Source: Davidsoniella eucalypti
Lineage: Eukaryota > Ascomycota > Sordariomycetes > Microascales > Ceratocystidaceae
NCBI GenBank assembly: GCA_004009845.1
Contig: RMBW01000040.1
Location: 62,001-126,000, forward strand
DNA: 64,000 nt
Direction: 5' to 3'
Of this stretch, positions 1 to 10,737 are shown in pieces. The notes beneath the pieces are model-generated. The model saw only the letters and a list, made by a program, of their open reading frames with translations, was not told the DNA's origin and did not search any database. Each line of letters begins with the position of its first letter. The first letter of the stretch is position 1. The position numbers were made by a program, and so were the translations under genes.

Positions 1-2163
1 AAAGAGAGAGGACTAGTTTAAGAGACCTCAATAGATATAGATAAAGTTGTGGTCTAGTGGTATAGCAGAGAAAGATCAAGGAAAGGAGATGCTATGGCAG
101 TAAATGAAGCATTAGATTAGCGATGGACGAAAAAAGTCACTTGGTGTGAAGCCGAATAAACAAAGACAAGAAAGCCAAACACCAGATATTGAGGAATGGA
201 AAAATGAATGAAAAGGAAAAGAAAGACAATATCAAAATAAACAAGCCAAGCAAATAACGGGACAATTGATGGAAAAGGAATGGTGTGGTTTTGCTCTTGG
301 TTGTTTCTTCGTAATCTTTTTGGCGACTTTCCTTTTAGGGAATGTAAAAAAATAAAAAAATAAAAAAAGACGGAGACGGTTGTTACGTCCCGAAAGAGAT
401 AACTTTTGGAGATGTTCACGGAAAGAGCGCAATTGTCCAGAAAAAAAAGAAAGATGGTGTTTGATATTGGAAAGGAGGATAGCCCCAGTATTATATTTAT
501 ACTAGTAGCGAATAACACTATTGCTAATCATTTATTGGATAAGCGTGTCTACTACTGTGCTACTATTAACAGTTAGAGAAACCCAACTCTGTACATTGGT
601 GTATCTTTATATGTATTGGGGGTAAGGGGGCGATCCAATATTGCACATCTTAAGTTGTCTCGTCGACATTGTATGTATCATTTTCCAAGTTTTTAAGAAA
701 TTGCATAAGCTGTCTTGTTAATTAAGGCAGTAAAGACAAAGCTGTATCAAAGCCCAGCTTCGAGATTTTCAACAGCATGCTCTAGTTGTTCTTGCGTGTC
801 TCCTGTTTCTGAAACCTGAGCTAAACACTACCAAATCATAGATAGACGCTATTTATTCATGCGCCAGATATCAGAATACGTACATTGTTGCTACTACTCA
901 ACAGCAATAGACAACTGTATTTCTTCGCTATATGTACGTGCTTGTCTGGCCTGGAAGCACAAACAACTATAAGATCTTTGTGTCATCAAACTTGATTTAT
1001 AAAGCTCGGCGCCTCATGATGTGGTCTTATCTATCACGAAAAAAAAGAAGAAGGCGGGAATTGCTCGGGAATTTGTTGGCCAACTATAGTTAGTCAACCA
1101 CTTCTTTTTTGTTCCTTCTAGATTATCCTTCAATGTGTTATTTTATGCCGTGATTTTCTCGTCTCATCTCGTGTTTTTTGTTCCATTTTCCCTTGTTCTT
1201 TAAGATTGATTGTGTCGCAAAAAAAAAAAAAAAAAAAAAAAAAAAAGACATCTAATTACCTACATTAAGAATCTAAGCGCAGAAAAAAAGGAAGCCAAGC
1301 CGTTCGTTTGCTGATATTTCTATCTGACTGCTCTATTAGCTTTCTTTCTATTAATTTTTTTTTGGTTTTGACTGTACCGAACTCTGACTAATACTGCCAA
1401 ATATTATTACTTTTTCATGTTACTGTTACATCAAAAAATTGAAGGCGGGCAATATATAACGCTAGTTGTATGTAAGAAGGTTGGATTTAACAACCAAAGG
1501 TACAACAATGGGACAATAGTGTCACTGCAGAATAAAGGTCAATACTGAAATAGGATAGCTACATATATACTGACGGATATACTGAAGTCTACTTGAGTTG
1601 TGTAATACTTTAACGGCAATGATCATTTATATAATCTGGCCGATCTCTGATATTGCCATATATGTATGTATGTACAACTATTTAGAACAATGTAACTAGA
1701 ATAGATAACTTGGTCAGATATGATAAATTCTAACTGTATATACGGTTATCAGGCTAACTAATTTTTCTCATCGAAATCAAGTCACAAGACCTCGTCATGA
1801 TGTTGGTTCATCGTCGAGAAATTGCGTAGGCCCTAGACTATACAACGTATGCAACTATAACTATTTATTGTACACGACCTTATAAAAATAGATCAAAAGT
1901 GCAGATATCAAAGTTTAGCACCTGAGCTAGGAGAGCATCAGAAAGAAATGTAGTTTTGTTATCAAAAATGATGGTCACTTAGATCTAAGCATATTATGCT
2001 CGTATATGTATGTGTTGATAGTATCATGATGCCAAGTTTATGATAGTAGCTAAATAGGATTCTTCTCGATACTATTTTCCTTCACCACCTTGCATTTCTC
2101 TAGAAACCAGTAACATGATAGATTCCGTTTTCAACTGCTTCTATATAATATCGTCCTTTCCGT
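1..2163. other. Intergenic, no gene recognised
   Basis: AT-rich DNA with no reading frame that looks coding. The longest open frames here are antisense to purine-rich stretches and have no recognisable domain. A homopolymer of 28 A lies at 1219-1246. A sequence resembling a tRNA D-arm occurs near 51-66 but has no T-arm partner. The segment nearest 2163 should hold the 3' end of the nucleoporin transcript. Confidence 0.6.
1219..1246. repeat. A28 homopolymer
   Basis: Uninterrupted run of 28 A, the longest homopolymer in the window. The flanks share no direct repeat, so I see no evidence that it is a retroposon tail. Confidence 0.9.
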
Positions 2164-5049
2164 CTATAGATCAGTTTGAAGCCTCTCCAGGCGCGCCGTC
2201 ACTGCCTCAATTAGTGCTGTCTCGCGTGCTAGCATCGTCTTGACCTGCTGCAACCTCGTCCTACGCAGTTCAGGCGGGATTCGCAGATCCGGTGTGCCTG
2301 TTCTAGCAGGACTCTCCGTACCTGCCACAGACGGCGACGCGGTTCCAGGAGCGCCGGTTGATCCACTACCCATAGTCGACGGCAGTGAGATCACAGAGGC
2401 TCCAAGACTAGCTGTGCCTGACACTGCAGAGACGGCCCGAGCGTCTCTCTGCTCGTGGTCCTTGATTAGGCCCTTAGCTTCGATGAGCAACTCGTCGGCT
2501 AGCTTGTCTACAGTGCCCAGTCGTTGCCATGGCTCCGTAATGCGCGTGTTCTTGCGTGGTGAGAAGAATGATGATGACATAGATGCCGATGGCTCTGCTG
2601 AACTACCAAGAATCCGTGTCTCGAGACCGGCCACTTCATCTACAAAGGCGCGCTCCTTGATACTTAGCTCTCGTCGTGTTACGGAGTTAGCATTCTTGCG
2701 TAGTGCCTCGAGACGCTCAGCGAGTCTAGCCTGGCGCTCGCGTGCCTCAGCTAAGCGGGCGTCAACACGAACTTGATCACTGCCTTCATCCGAGTTGACA
2801 ATCTTATCGATACGTGCCTTGATCTCCGCAGCTTTAGATAATTGTAGGCGCATCTCTGTGTGCATCCGATCGCACTTTACAAACAGATCTGACGCTGCTA
2901 GACCTAGCGAATGTGTTTCATCGCTCAAGATCTTGTGCACATCGGTCAGCACCTGGAGCGTCATGGGACTGAGGCGAACTTCCTGAGAAATTGTAAAGCG
3001 CTGGTTTGAGGACTTTAGGCGGTCTAGGTACATGGGCAGGATCGATGGTTGATCAAAGGCGTGCGAGGGTGTGTAAGCAGGGCGAGGCTCGTATGTGAAC
3101 AAGGGCTGTGGCGAGGGATCGTCCTTTGGTTCCTCAAGATCCACATTCTCAGGGGATTCTTGGCGAACCAAAGCAAACTCTTCCTCGGGTAGCTCAAAAA
3201 GCAGGACGACAGGTTCGTAGGACGTTGCTGAGATGATTCCATAGCCAATATCGGGGTCATTAACCGCAACAGAGGCAACAAGCTGGCTTGACGACGTGGA
3301 AGGCGAGTACATGTACAAGCGCTCACGCACTGAATTGTGGCCATTGATAAGTAAGCCCATGCGGAACTCAGAACCGGCACCAGAATCCTGTAGCTCGCTG
3401 TCCAGGCGGAACACCCACGGCGCGAGAGAAAAGTAGGTAATGCCAGCATTGTGCGTGACGTAGAATGCATACTTGGAGATGACGTCAGGGCTGAAAACCG
3501 GCCAGCTCTCGGAGCTAGAATCAGCTGTGCTCATGCTGTCCATGGCCTGATATAGAAGCAAAGTCGGCTCAGGAAGGTCACTCATCATTCTACCCTGGCG
3601 AGACTTGTTTTTGGCTGGCAACCACTGAGCCTCCACACCTTCAACATCCAAGCACACTTTAACTTGGCCACCCGTTGATAGCAAGCAGATAATAGTAAGA
3701 GAGAGCCCCTCATTACCGGTATCTTCAACCTCCAGATCGACATCTTCACCATACATGAGGTCATCGTTGTCAATCTTAGATCCTAGAACCAAGATATCTG
3801 TATATTCAGAATCGATATCTTCCTGGTCTTCAAGATCCGCGCAGATATTGAACGGGCCTTGTAGGCGAGGGCAAGACCCAGGCTTTGCAGGCCGGTTGAA
3901 CACCTCGATTGGAGGCTCACCCGGGGGCCCTTCTAGAACAACGGGCTCTTGTGCATCAATATCAGCCATCCAAGCAACCTGTTGCTGAGCCAAGAGCTTC
4001 TCATACTCGCTTGCTTCGGCATCGTCCTCCACACAACCAAGCTTTTCAACAATAAAAACGGATAGAGATGGAACTAAGGTAGGCGGCGCCGACCACTTTT
4101 CAGGCAATAGAGGGCACAAAGCATATATGTCGCCTTCGCGCATGGCGATCCACAGCGTAAAGGGAGACCATCCGCCCGAGTTCCGCGAAGCAAAACTAGC
4201 AGAAGCTACTTCCATCTCAAATGAATCAGGTGAGAAGCCGGTGTTGGTCGCAGAGACGGATGAAGAGAAATTCTGGTCAAGAGCAACACCATCAGCCAGT
4301 CTCTTGAGGTCAATATCAATGGTGGGCTGATCAAATGACCACCGGTCAGCTAGAGAAAGTTCCCATACACGCACAATAGCGTCTTCGGATACAGTCACTA
4401 GACAGCCTCCATCTATGCCTAGAGGATGCCAAAGCACAGATGCGATGGCAGATTTCGACGTCACATGGATCGTGGGGCCAAGGGTCCAAATCTTGGGCTT
4501 GATGGGGGTATTATCGGTAGAGGTCAAATGGGCCGAATCGGGGATGACCATGATATGGCAGGTGTAGGAGGTGACCACGGCAAGATAGTTTCCATTGGGC
4601 GATAATGTGAGCTGTCGAATCTCGTCTGCCACAGGGGCCTTGATGATCTATTACAGCAAAGCAAGTTGTTAGTCTAGAAGAAAATGCAATGGTCACCAAT
4701 TCATGAATGAACTCACTCTAAAGCCACCCGTCTGGTCGTCAGAGCTGACGATAGTCTCGTCATCATCCTCGCACTTTATAGAGACACTCCGACGTGAAGA
4801 GCGTATCCGGCGGTTCTCGTGGCTGTCCTTGAGGTAGGCCAAGTCACCCCAGCGTATCTCACGGCCACTGGCAACGAATAGTTCCGTTCCACGTCTAGCA
4901 ATTGTACGGCGAGGACCGGTATGGGCTCGACGGTTTGTCTTCTTCTTGGTGACATAAGGCGAACTAGGCTCTGAGCTGGCAACAAACAAGGAATTTCCTA
5001 CAGCACCAGGTGCCAGATATGACGGTGTGTAAGCCTTGACTTTGGGCAT
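2164..5049 (-). CDS. NUP82: Nucleoporin Nup82/Nup88 family
   Basis: Two exons, 5049-4717 and 4647-2164, joined over a 69-nt intron (GTGAGT donor, ATAG acceptor) give 938 residues. The start MPKVKAYTPSYL with a following REIRWGDL block is the N-terminus of the filamentous-fungal Nup82 family. Next comes a beta-propeller-like region (for example LTLSPNGNYLAVVTSY and SAIASVLWHPLG, roughly residues 115-480), then a coiled-coil C-terminus rich in Ala, Arg, Glu and Leu (about residues 690-760 and the last 35). In this family the propeller docks Nup159/Nup116 and the coiled coils build the cytoplasmic mRNA-export platform of the pore. It is longer than the yeast and human proteins (about 710-740 residues) because of Ser/Thr-rich insertions. 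A GTG directly precedes the ATG, so 5049 is taken as the start. It is head to head with CBP20. Confidence 0.85.
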
Positions 5050-5835
5050 CACGTCGTCTTTTTGTGTTAGATATTGATGAGTGTAGATGGAGATATGATG
5101 TCGTCACCCAAGACGATGGTGATGTAATGGGAGAACGACGTATTAAATGCGCCGATATAATCGCAAAGTTCGTATGATGAGAATGAGATTAAAAGAAGGA
5201 AGAGAAGGTAAATAAAAATATGTGGTAGAGTTACTTCAGTTTAGGGAAAGCTACAAGTAGTTGCTAAGAACGGAAAAGCCCAAAAAAAATAAAAAAATAA
5301 AGGAAAGCACAACAATCGCCAGTTTTGCTAGGCTGTCGCAAACCGTGATGGAGAATTGCAAATATAAAAATTATTTGCGAGCTCGAAAGTCTGCACGGCG
5401 TTCTTCACTTTTTAGCTTCCAGCAGGAAGCTCTGGCTTTGTAGAAACTTACGTCTTTAACCTAAAGAGAAACAAAATCTAGGTCTTCTAAAAGAAACGCT
5501 ACTATTAACTATACCGTAAAAAAACCAGACGGCCGCCCTTCGCGTTTGGATGCGAAAGAAATATAGCCCAAGGCTCCAAAATCGCAAGATTATCCGCTAA
5601 TCATCCGGGCCTTTACAGCGCGTTTTTAGCCGCCATTTCCATAGCAAGCTTATACCAAACAAAATAAACCTACTAATATTTCCAAACACAGCTCTAAAAT
5701 CTCCAAAACAGCGCTTTCAGCCTTGCCCTTTCGCCCAACTTTTTCTTTCCACTATCTTTTTTATTACGAGCCAAAAAGAAAAGACAATAAAAACCATCCG
5801 TCTATTTAGACTATACAACCATAAAATATAATACA
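5050..5835. promoter_or_regulatory. Shared divergent promoter Nup82/CBP20
   Basis: The 786 bp between two outward-facing start codons must hold both promoters. The CBP20-proximal side has pyrimidine-rich stretches (for example around 5735-5765) of the kind seen before fungal transcription starts. No specific operator could be identified by eye. Confidence 0.5.
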
Positions 5836-6635
5836 ATGGCGCCTACTCGCAATACTGTGGAGCGTATGGATGTGCCCAGCGCTTACTATCTGAGTAAGGT
5901 GAGCAGCTTCGCGCAAAAGAACCAAAAGCGAAATACTAGAGTCATATTTGCGGACTTAGATTTGTCTTTTCGGTAGATTATTGCGGCCCGGCGGGAAGAA
6001 ACATGGCAATGGTTCGCAGTTGTACGATACAGTAGCTAACTATTATCTTGCGCTATGCGCATCTTACCCACTATAGTCAAAGAAGAGACACCACAGAGGA
6101 GATCGTGATACTCCCGAGCCCAAGCCCGAACCAACAGAAGATCCTCTTGCTACCTCTACTACGCTCTATGTTGGCAATCTGTAAGTAACACTGTACCCAC
6201 CGGCCTTCTAAGCCAATGCCTCTAACCCTTCTACTTCCTCACAGGTCATTCTACACCACTGAAGAACAAGTCTACGAGCTTTTCAACTCTGTCGGCGAAA
6301 TCAAGCGCATTATCATGGGCCTAGACCGTTTTACCAAGACACCGTGCGGTTTCTGCTTCGTCGAATACCACACCCACCAAGACGCCCTCGACTGTATGAA
6401 GTACATTGGCGGCACCAAGCTCGACGAGCGCATCATCCGTACCGATCTCGATCCAGGTTTCGAAGAGAACCGCCAGTTCGGTCGTGGCAAGTCTGGTGGC
6501 CAGGTACGTGACGAGTACCGTGAGGACTTCGACGAAGGTCGTGGTGGTCTAGGCCGCTCGCTACAGGCGGAACGCATGCGCGAACATGAACGCCGTGGGC
6601 GTGAGGCGGAGCAGGACTATGAGAAGTACAGCTAA
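5836..6635 (+). CDS. CBC2: Nuclear cap-binding protein subunit 2 (CBP20)
   Basis: Three exons, 5836-5898, 6077-6180 and 6245-6635, give 185 residues. The second intron (64 nt) splits a Leu codon inside RNP2 (TLYVGNL followed by SFYTTEEQVYELF). RNP1 is GFCFVEYH. The RRM spans about residues 47-125, followed by the diagnostic DERIIRTDLDPGFEENRQFGRGKSGGQ-type segment, split here as DERIIRTDLDPGF and RQFGRGKSGGQVRDEYR, which is the cap-gripping tail of CBP20. With CBP80 this protein binds the m7G cap of nuclear RNA and promotes splicing, 3' processing and export. The C-terminus is Arg/Glu-rich and a little longer than the roughly 156-residue human protein. The first exon encodes 21 residues beginning MAPTRNTVERMDVPSAYY, matching the family start. 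Confidence 0.95.
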
Positions 6636-7455
6636 AGTCGTTGTATTCTTCCGAAATGGGAAGCTGGGGAGGGGGAATACTATCTACTCATTATTACTGT
6701 GTAATGGTCGGCGGAATTGGAAAGGGAAAAATGGGCTGTAGTATATATCCTCATCATTGGTTCTCACTTGCCAAGCGACACATCTCACGTGCGCTTGAGT
6801 CAGTTGAAACGTCATGTTACAAACATGGACTTGGACATGTGGGTGGGCGTCTTGATCTTTTTTTGTTCTTCTATTGTTTATTGTCTTCGTTCTGGTGTGG
6901 ACGAAGAAAGGCGTTTCGACATTGGGTTATGTATATAGAACAAGCATGAATTTGAATCTAATATAAAGTCATATTGCTTGCTTCCTTTTGGTGACCATGG
7001 AGAAATGATAAAAACAAAACTGATGTAGAAGGTTCCAAGGGTTTTCTGGAACTATGTATATGTATGGAGGTAATGTGATGATACAAGGCAGTTAGTAAGT
7101 GGTATAGATAGTCAAACTGTTGTGCAAAGAAATAAGAGGAAACAGAAAGAAGAGAATGAACAGTAGTCTGCAGTGGAGCTATTTTTATCGCAGAAAATAC
7201 TCAAAGGGCAGCTGCTGCTAAAATAAGCCCTTGACATGTTGATACTGATATTTGTTGGAAAGGTACTGCCGATAATGCAGTTTTGGTGTTGTACAGGGTT
7301 TTTTTTGTTCATCATAAGCCAAACTAGAAATGGCCTTTTCTAGCTCTCATGATGATAGAGACGCCAGTGACTTGACAGGCCAGAACGCAGAAGTTTGATA
7401 TATGACGATTTTATATGAGGTCTACAAAAGAGGTATATATCCCGAAATACACCTC
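6636..7455. other. Convergent intergenic region
   Basis: Lies between the 3' ends of CBP20 and mL60, so it should hold both 3' UTRs and polyadenylation sites. Small open frames here have no domain and no splice context. No hairpin, tRNA or repeat stands out. Confidence 0.5.
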
Positions 7456-7896
7456 TTAATAACCAGGAGGGTTGACACGCTGGGAGATTCTCGTCCACTT
7501 GGGCAACTCTGTAGACAAAAGATATTAGCAAAACGACCAACAGCACAAAATCATACGTTCTCACGCATCATCACACATTGAAACCTCTCCGGAAAGAGCT
7601 GCCACCATAGACTTACTATGAACTCCCTTACGATAGCCCTTTACCTTGCGGTCGAACATGGTATATTTATCGCGAGGCATCATCTGTTCTTCCTTGGGCA
7701 TATCAGCCTTCCAACGCTCAAGGGCCGCCACAGTCTTTCCCTGCTTCTGCATCGCCGCATCGAGAGTATCGATAATGCCGTCAACGGCCCGGAGACGCTC
7801 GCGGTGCCGGCGCTTCTGGAATTTGGACAGACGCCATGGAATCTTCCATAGTAGACCACTAGAAAGCGGGTTGGTCATGCGGAAAGCTCCAAACAT
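7456..7896 (-). CDS. MRPL31: Mitochondrial large-subunit ribosomal protein mL60 (MRPL31)
   Basis: Two exons, 7896-7617 and 7508-7456, are joined over a 108-nt intron (CATA/GTAAGT donor, CTACAG acceptor) to give 110 residues. The start MFGAFRMTNPLSSGLLWKIP and the basic RLSKFQKRRHRERLRAVD block are the hallmark of the fungal-specific mL60 family. The intron restores the conserved C-terminus HKLPKWTRISQRVNPPGY; reading through without splicing yields an unrelated tail, so the splice is well supported. The protein belongs to the mitoribosomal large subunit and is expected to be imported into mitochondria. It is head to head with Trs20. Confidence 0.93.
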
Positions 7897-8633
7897 ATTG
7901 TGTGTGTTATTATGATGTGTATCTGTGGTTTCTATAGGCGGGATAGTATTGATACAATGTCGTTGTCGTGTTTATGCTTGCGATTTTGGTGATGCGGAAG
8001 CGGGGTGCTTCTTTCCTTCTTGTCGTCGTTGTTGTGTGGTATACAGCTGCAATTCGAAGGCTAATAAACTGGCTCTTGCTGTTCGTCACAATTCAATGTT
8101 TAAGGCTCCGGGAAGTTGACAACAAAAGACTTTTGTCACGATAAACTCAGTCAAGCAAAAGATTCGAGATTTGATATAAAAGTCGACCCTCTATCAAAAG
8201 CCAGGCTTGAAGGTTGCATGAAAAAATGGGCTTGATAGCCAATCATAGTACGATAAACGCGAAAAGGCATCAATTGAGATTTCTCCACTTCCAAGTTGCT
8301 GTATAGAGAGTCGCTCTTTACTTGTCCCAAAATGATAAAGATAGGCCGATAATTGATGATCACAAGTTTTAAGTTGTGCGCTCTTTGAATCTATCCAACC
8401 TTTTTCTCTCTCTTCATTTCAATATATCCTTAAGTTTTGATTCTAGTCGCCAAAGGAAAGACGCAAGGAACTCAAAAACTCATAGGCCCACTACGAGCTC
8501 GACGACACCAAGTAGCTCAGAAGCTCAGATCCGATATCCCCCCACAACGACATCTTCACTTTTAAAGCTTGACTCAAAAAAGCACACGATTTCTCTCTTT
8601 CTATAATCACCTGAGCTAGCGAATATCTACAAC
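7897..8633. promoter_or_regulatory. Divergent promoter mL60/Trs20
   Basis: 737 bp between two outward-facing starts. The Trs20 side (about 8395-8635) is rich in C, T and A with TCTCTCTC runs, as expected of a fungal leader. No defined factor site was recognised. Confidence 0.45.
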
Positions 8634-9241
8634 ATGTCCTATTACTTTGCTATCGTCGGCACTTCTGACAACCCCCTCTTTGAGTTCGAATTCGGTACTT
8701 CTAAGCAAGGCGGCGACGGCACCCCACGCTTCAACGAGCAACTCTACCACCTCAACCAATTCGTCCTCCACAGTAGTCTAGACATTGTAGAAGAGCAACA
8801 ATGGTCGACCGGTCAAATGTACAAACAAAATATATTTTTCTCTTCCTAGAAACATACCTCTTTTTCTATATGTTGACCTTTTCTATGGCGCCACGAACTA
8901 TATACCAAAACTAACCAACCCGGTCTATCTTCATTAGGTACCTTAAATGTATCGATCGCTTCTTCAACAATTATGTTTCCTGCTTCATCACCGGCGGCAA
9001 CGTCAAATTCTTACTACTTCATCAACCCACACAAACGACATCATCTTCACGACTATCGGCCGCCGCTGTCGGCGCTAACCCAACCAGCGCCGCAACCGAA
9101 GAAGCCATCAAGAGCTTCTTCCTCGAAGTCTACGAAAATTGGGTCAAGGCTATCATGAACCCGTTTTACCAGGTCAATACCCAGGTGACAAGTCCGATAT
9201 TCCGCCAAAGAGTCGCTGCTGCTGGCCGTAAATACTTGTAG
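8634..9241 (+). CDS. TRS20: TRAPP complex subunit Trs20 (sedlin, TRAPPC2)
   Basis: Two exons, 8634-8818 and 8938-9241, with a 119-nt intron (GTACAA donor, CTAAC branch site, TTAG acceptor) splitting a Met codon, give 162 residues. MSYYFAIVGTSDNPLFEFEFG at the start is the sedlin longin-fold N-terminus. After splicing the family block MYLKCIDRFFNNYVSCFITGG and the late FFLEVYENWVKAIMNPFYQ motif appear, ending in FRQRVAAAGRKYL. Sedlin is a core subunit of the TRAPP tethering complexes acting in ER-to-Golgi traffic and autophagy. Length is close to the yeast protein (about 175 residues). A short Ala/Ser/Thr-rich loop lies near residue 110. Confidence 0.94.
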
Positions 9242-9932
9242 AAGATATCAGATGGATTGTAAGAGAAATTGGGGTTCTATAATGATTTGAAAGATTGGAG
9301 GGTATTCTTTTGGGCTGTTTTTATTTCTTTATATATTCACAATCATATGGATGGCATCGGAGTTTGGGATATGGTCTATTTCGGTAAATTGGGCATTTTT
9401 CACATCAAGTTAATCAACAAAGAAAACATGAACATACAACGTCAACTCGTGGTTTAAATGTCACTTAATGGTTTATTTATGATATCATAAATCAAGCGGT
9501 CATTTAGTTAATCATGAATAAGCCATCAGTTGTTCTAATAGTAAAATGTGCGTATGAACCTCCCCCATGAAAAAAACGGCATTGGTGTAGAATATTGCAA
9601 AGGCAGAAATAAAAGACTGGGTAAATAATAGCACGGACAAACAGAATCGGCGAGTCAAAGACTTTGAAATAGACGCTTGGTGATGATGTTAGGATGTGTT
9701 TAAAAGGATTCAATTTCTCGTCGTTTGAAAGGCCAATGTCCGCCTCATAGAATAAAAAGGCATAAAAACAGTAACTGGGGCAAATAAAGAGGTTGACATT
9801 CTAATCTGTCACTCTAGACGGGGAGAAACAACAGCAAGAAAAAAGAATATCACGAGACCGTCGGAGAGAGCGTTGCATGTAAAGCAAAAAATAAAAACAG
9901 CCGTGTAAACATAGAATCGGCGAACGATACGT
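9242..9932. other. Convergent intergenic region
   Basis: Holds the 3' regions of Trs20 and histone H4. No reading frame with coding character. I looked after the H4 stop codon for a metazoan-type histone stem-loop and saw none, consistent with polyadenylated fungal histone mRNA. Confidence 0.5.
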
Positions 9933-10556
9933 TTAACCACCGAAACCGTACAGGGTGCGGCCCTGGCGCTTCAGAGCGTAGACAACGTCGAGCGAAGTGA
10001 CAGTCTTGCGCTTGGCGTGCTCAGTGTAGGTGACAGCATCACGAATGACACCCTCCAGGAAGGACTTGAGGACGCTACGGGTCTCCTCGTAGATCACTAC
10101 ATACAATTGTTAGTACTGTGAAGTATATCACGATAGTTGTCGATGGAATGTAACTTACTAGCAGAAATACGCTTGACACCACCACGACGAGCGAGACGAC
10201 GGATGGCGGGCTTGGTGATACCCTGAATGTTGTCACGAAGAATCTTGCGGTGACGCTTGGCGCCGCCCTTGCCAAGACCTTTGCCACCCTTACCACCTGA
10301 AGAGAGAATGAAGCGTTAGAATGATTAAACATTCATCGATGTTAAACGACGTTGAATATAAACAACGGAAACGAGGCTGAAGGATATCGAAATCGATGAC
10401 TGAGAATGGCGTAAAGTGGTAAAGCGAGACTAGCGGCGCGTCATGACGCGACTAGATCGACTGTGCTTATGACGTGATGCACGAATTGACATCGGGCGCG
10501 GAAAAGACAGTGATGGACAATGGATGAAGGAGGATGAAAGACTTACGGCCAGACAT
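9933..10556 (-). CDS. Histone H4
   Basis: Three exons, 10556-10547 (only 10 nt), 10296-10159 and 10096-9933, sum to 312 nt and encode 103 residues, the canonical H4 length. The sequence reads [19 protein letters not shown] and continues through GVKRISAMIYEETR to the invariant end RTLYGFGG. Both intron junctions split codons (Arg at position 4, Met before IYEE) and are restored exactly by splicing. H4 pairs with H3 in the nucleosome core. No H3 gene lies beside it in this window, whereas many fungi keep an H3-H4 divergent pair, so this may be a solitary H4 copy. Confidence 0.98.
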
Positions 10557-10663
10557 GTTGATAGATTGGTGATACTTTAAGTGTGGTGAAAAAAGAGGTT
10601 GTTGCTGAAGTTGTGATGCTTCGGAGTTGTGATAATCTTTGGTAGGGAAATCGTTTTGCTGGT

Positions 10664-10737
10664 AGAAAAAAAAAGGAAGGAAAAAGAAAGAGAAGAAGAG
10701 GAAAAGGGAAGAAAAGAGAGAGAGGGGGATATATTTT
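10664..10737 (-). promoter_or_regulatory. H4 promoter: TATA-like site plus pure pyrimidine tract
   Basis: On the minus strand a TATA-like AAAATATAT (10737-10729) is followed at once by 66 nt containing only C and T (10729-10664), ending 107 nt before the H4 start. TATA plus a downstream pyrimidine tract is a common layout of strong fungal promoters with starts inside or just after the tract. The assignment is inferred from position and composition. Confidence 0.45.

Noticed and set aside
47..120. tRNA-like segment: TGGTCTAGTGGTATAG near 51-66 resembles a glycine-type tRNA D-arm
   Set aside because: No matching acceptor stem, anticodon stem or T-arm (GGTTCGA-type box) follows within tRNA length, so it is at most a chance match.
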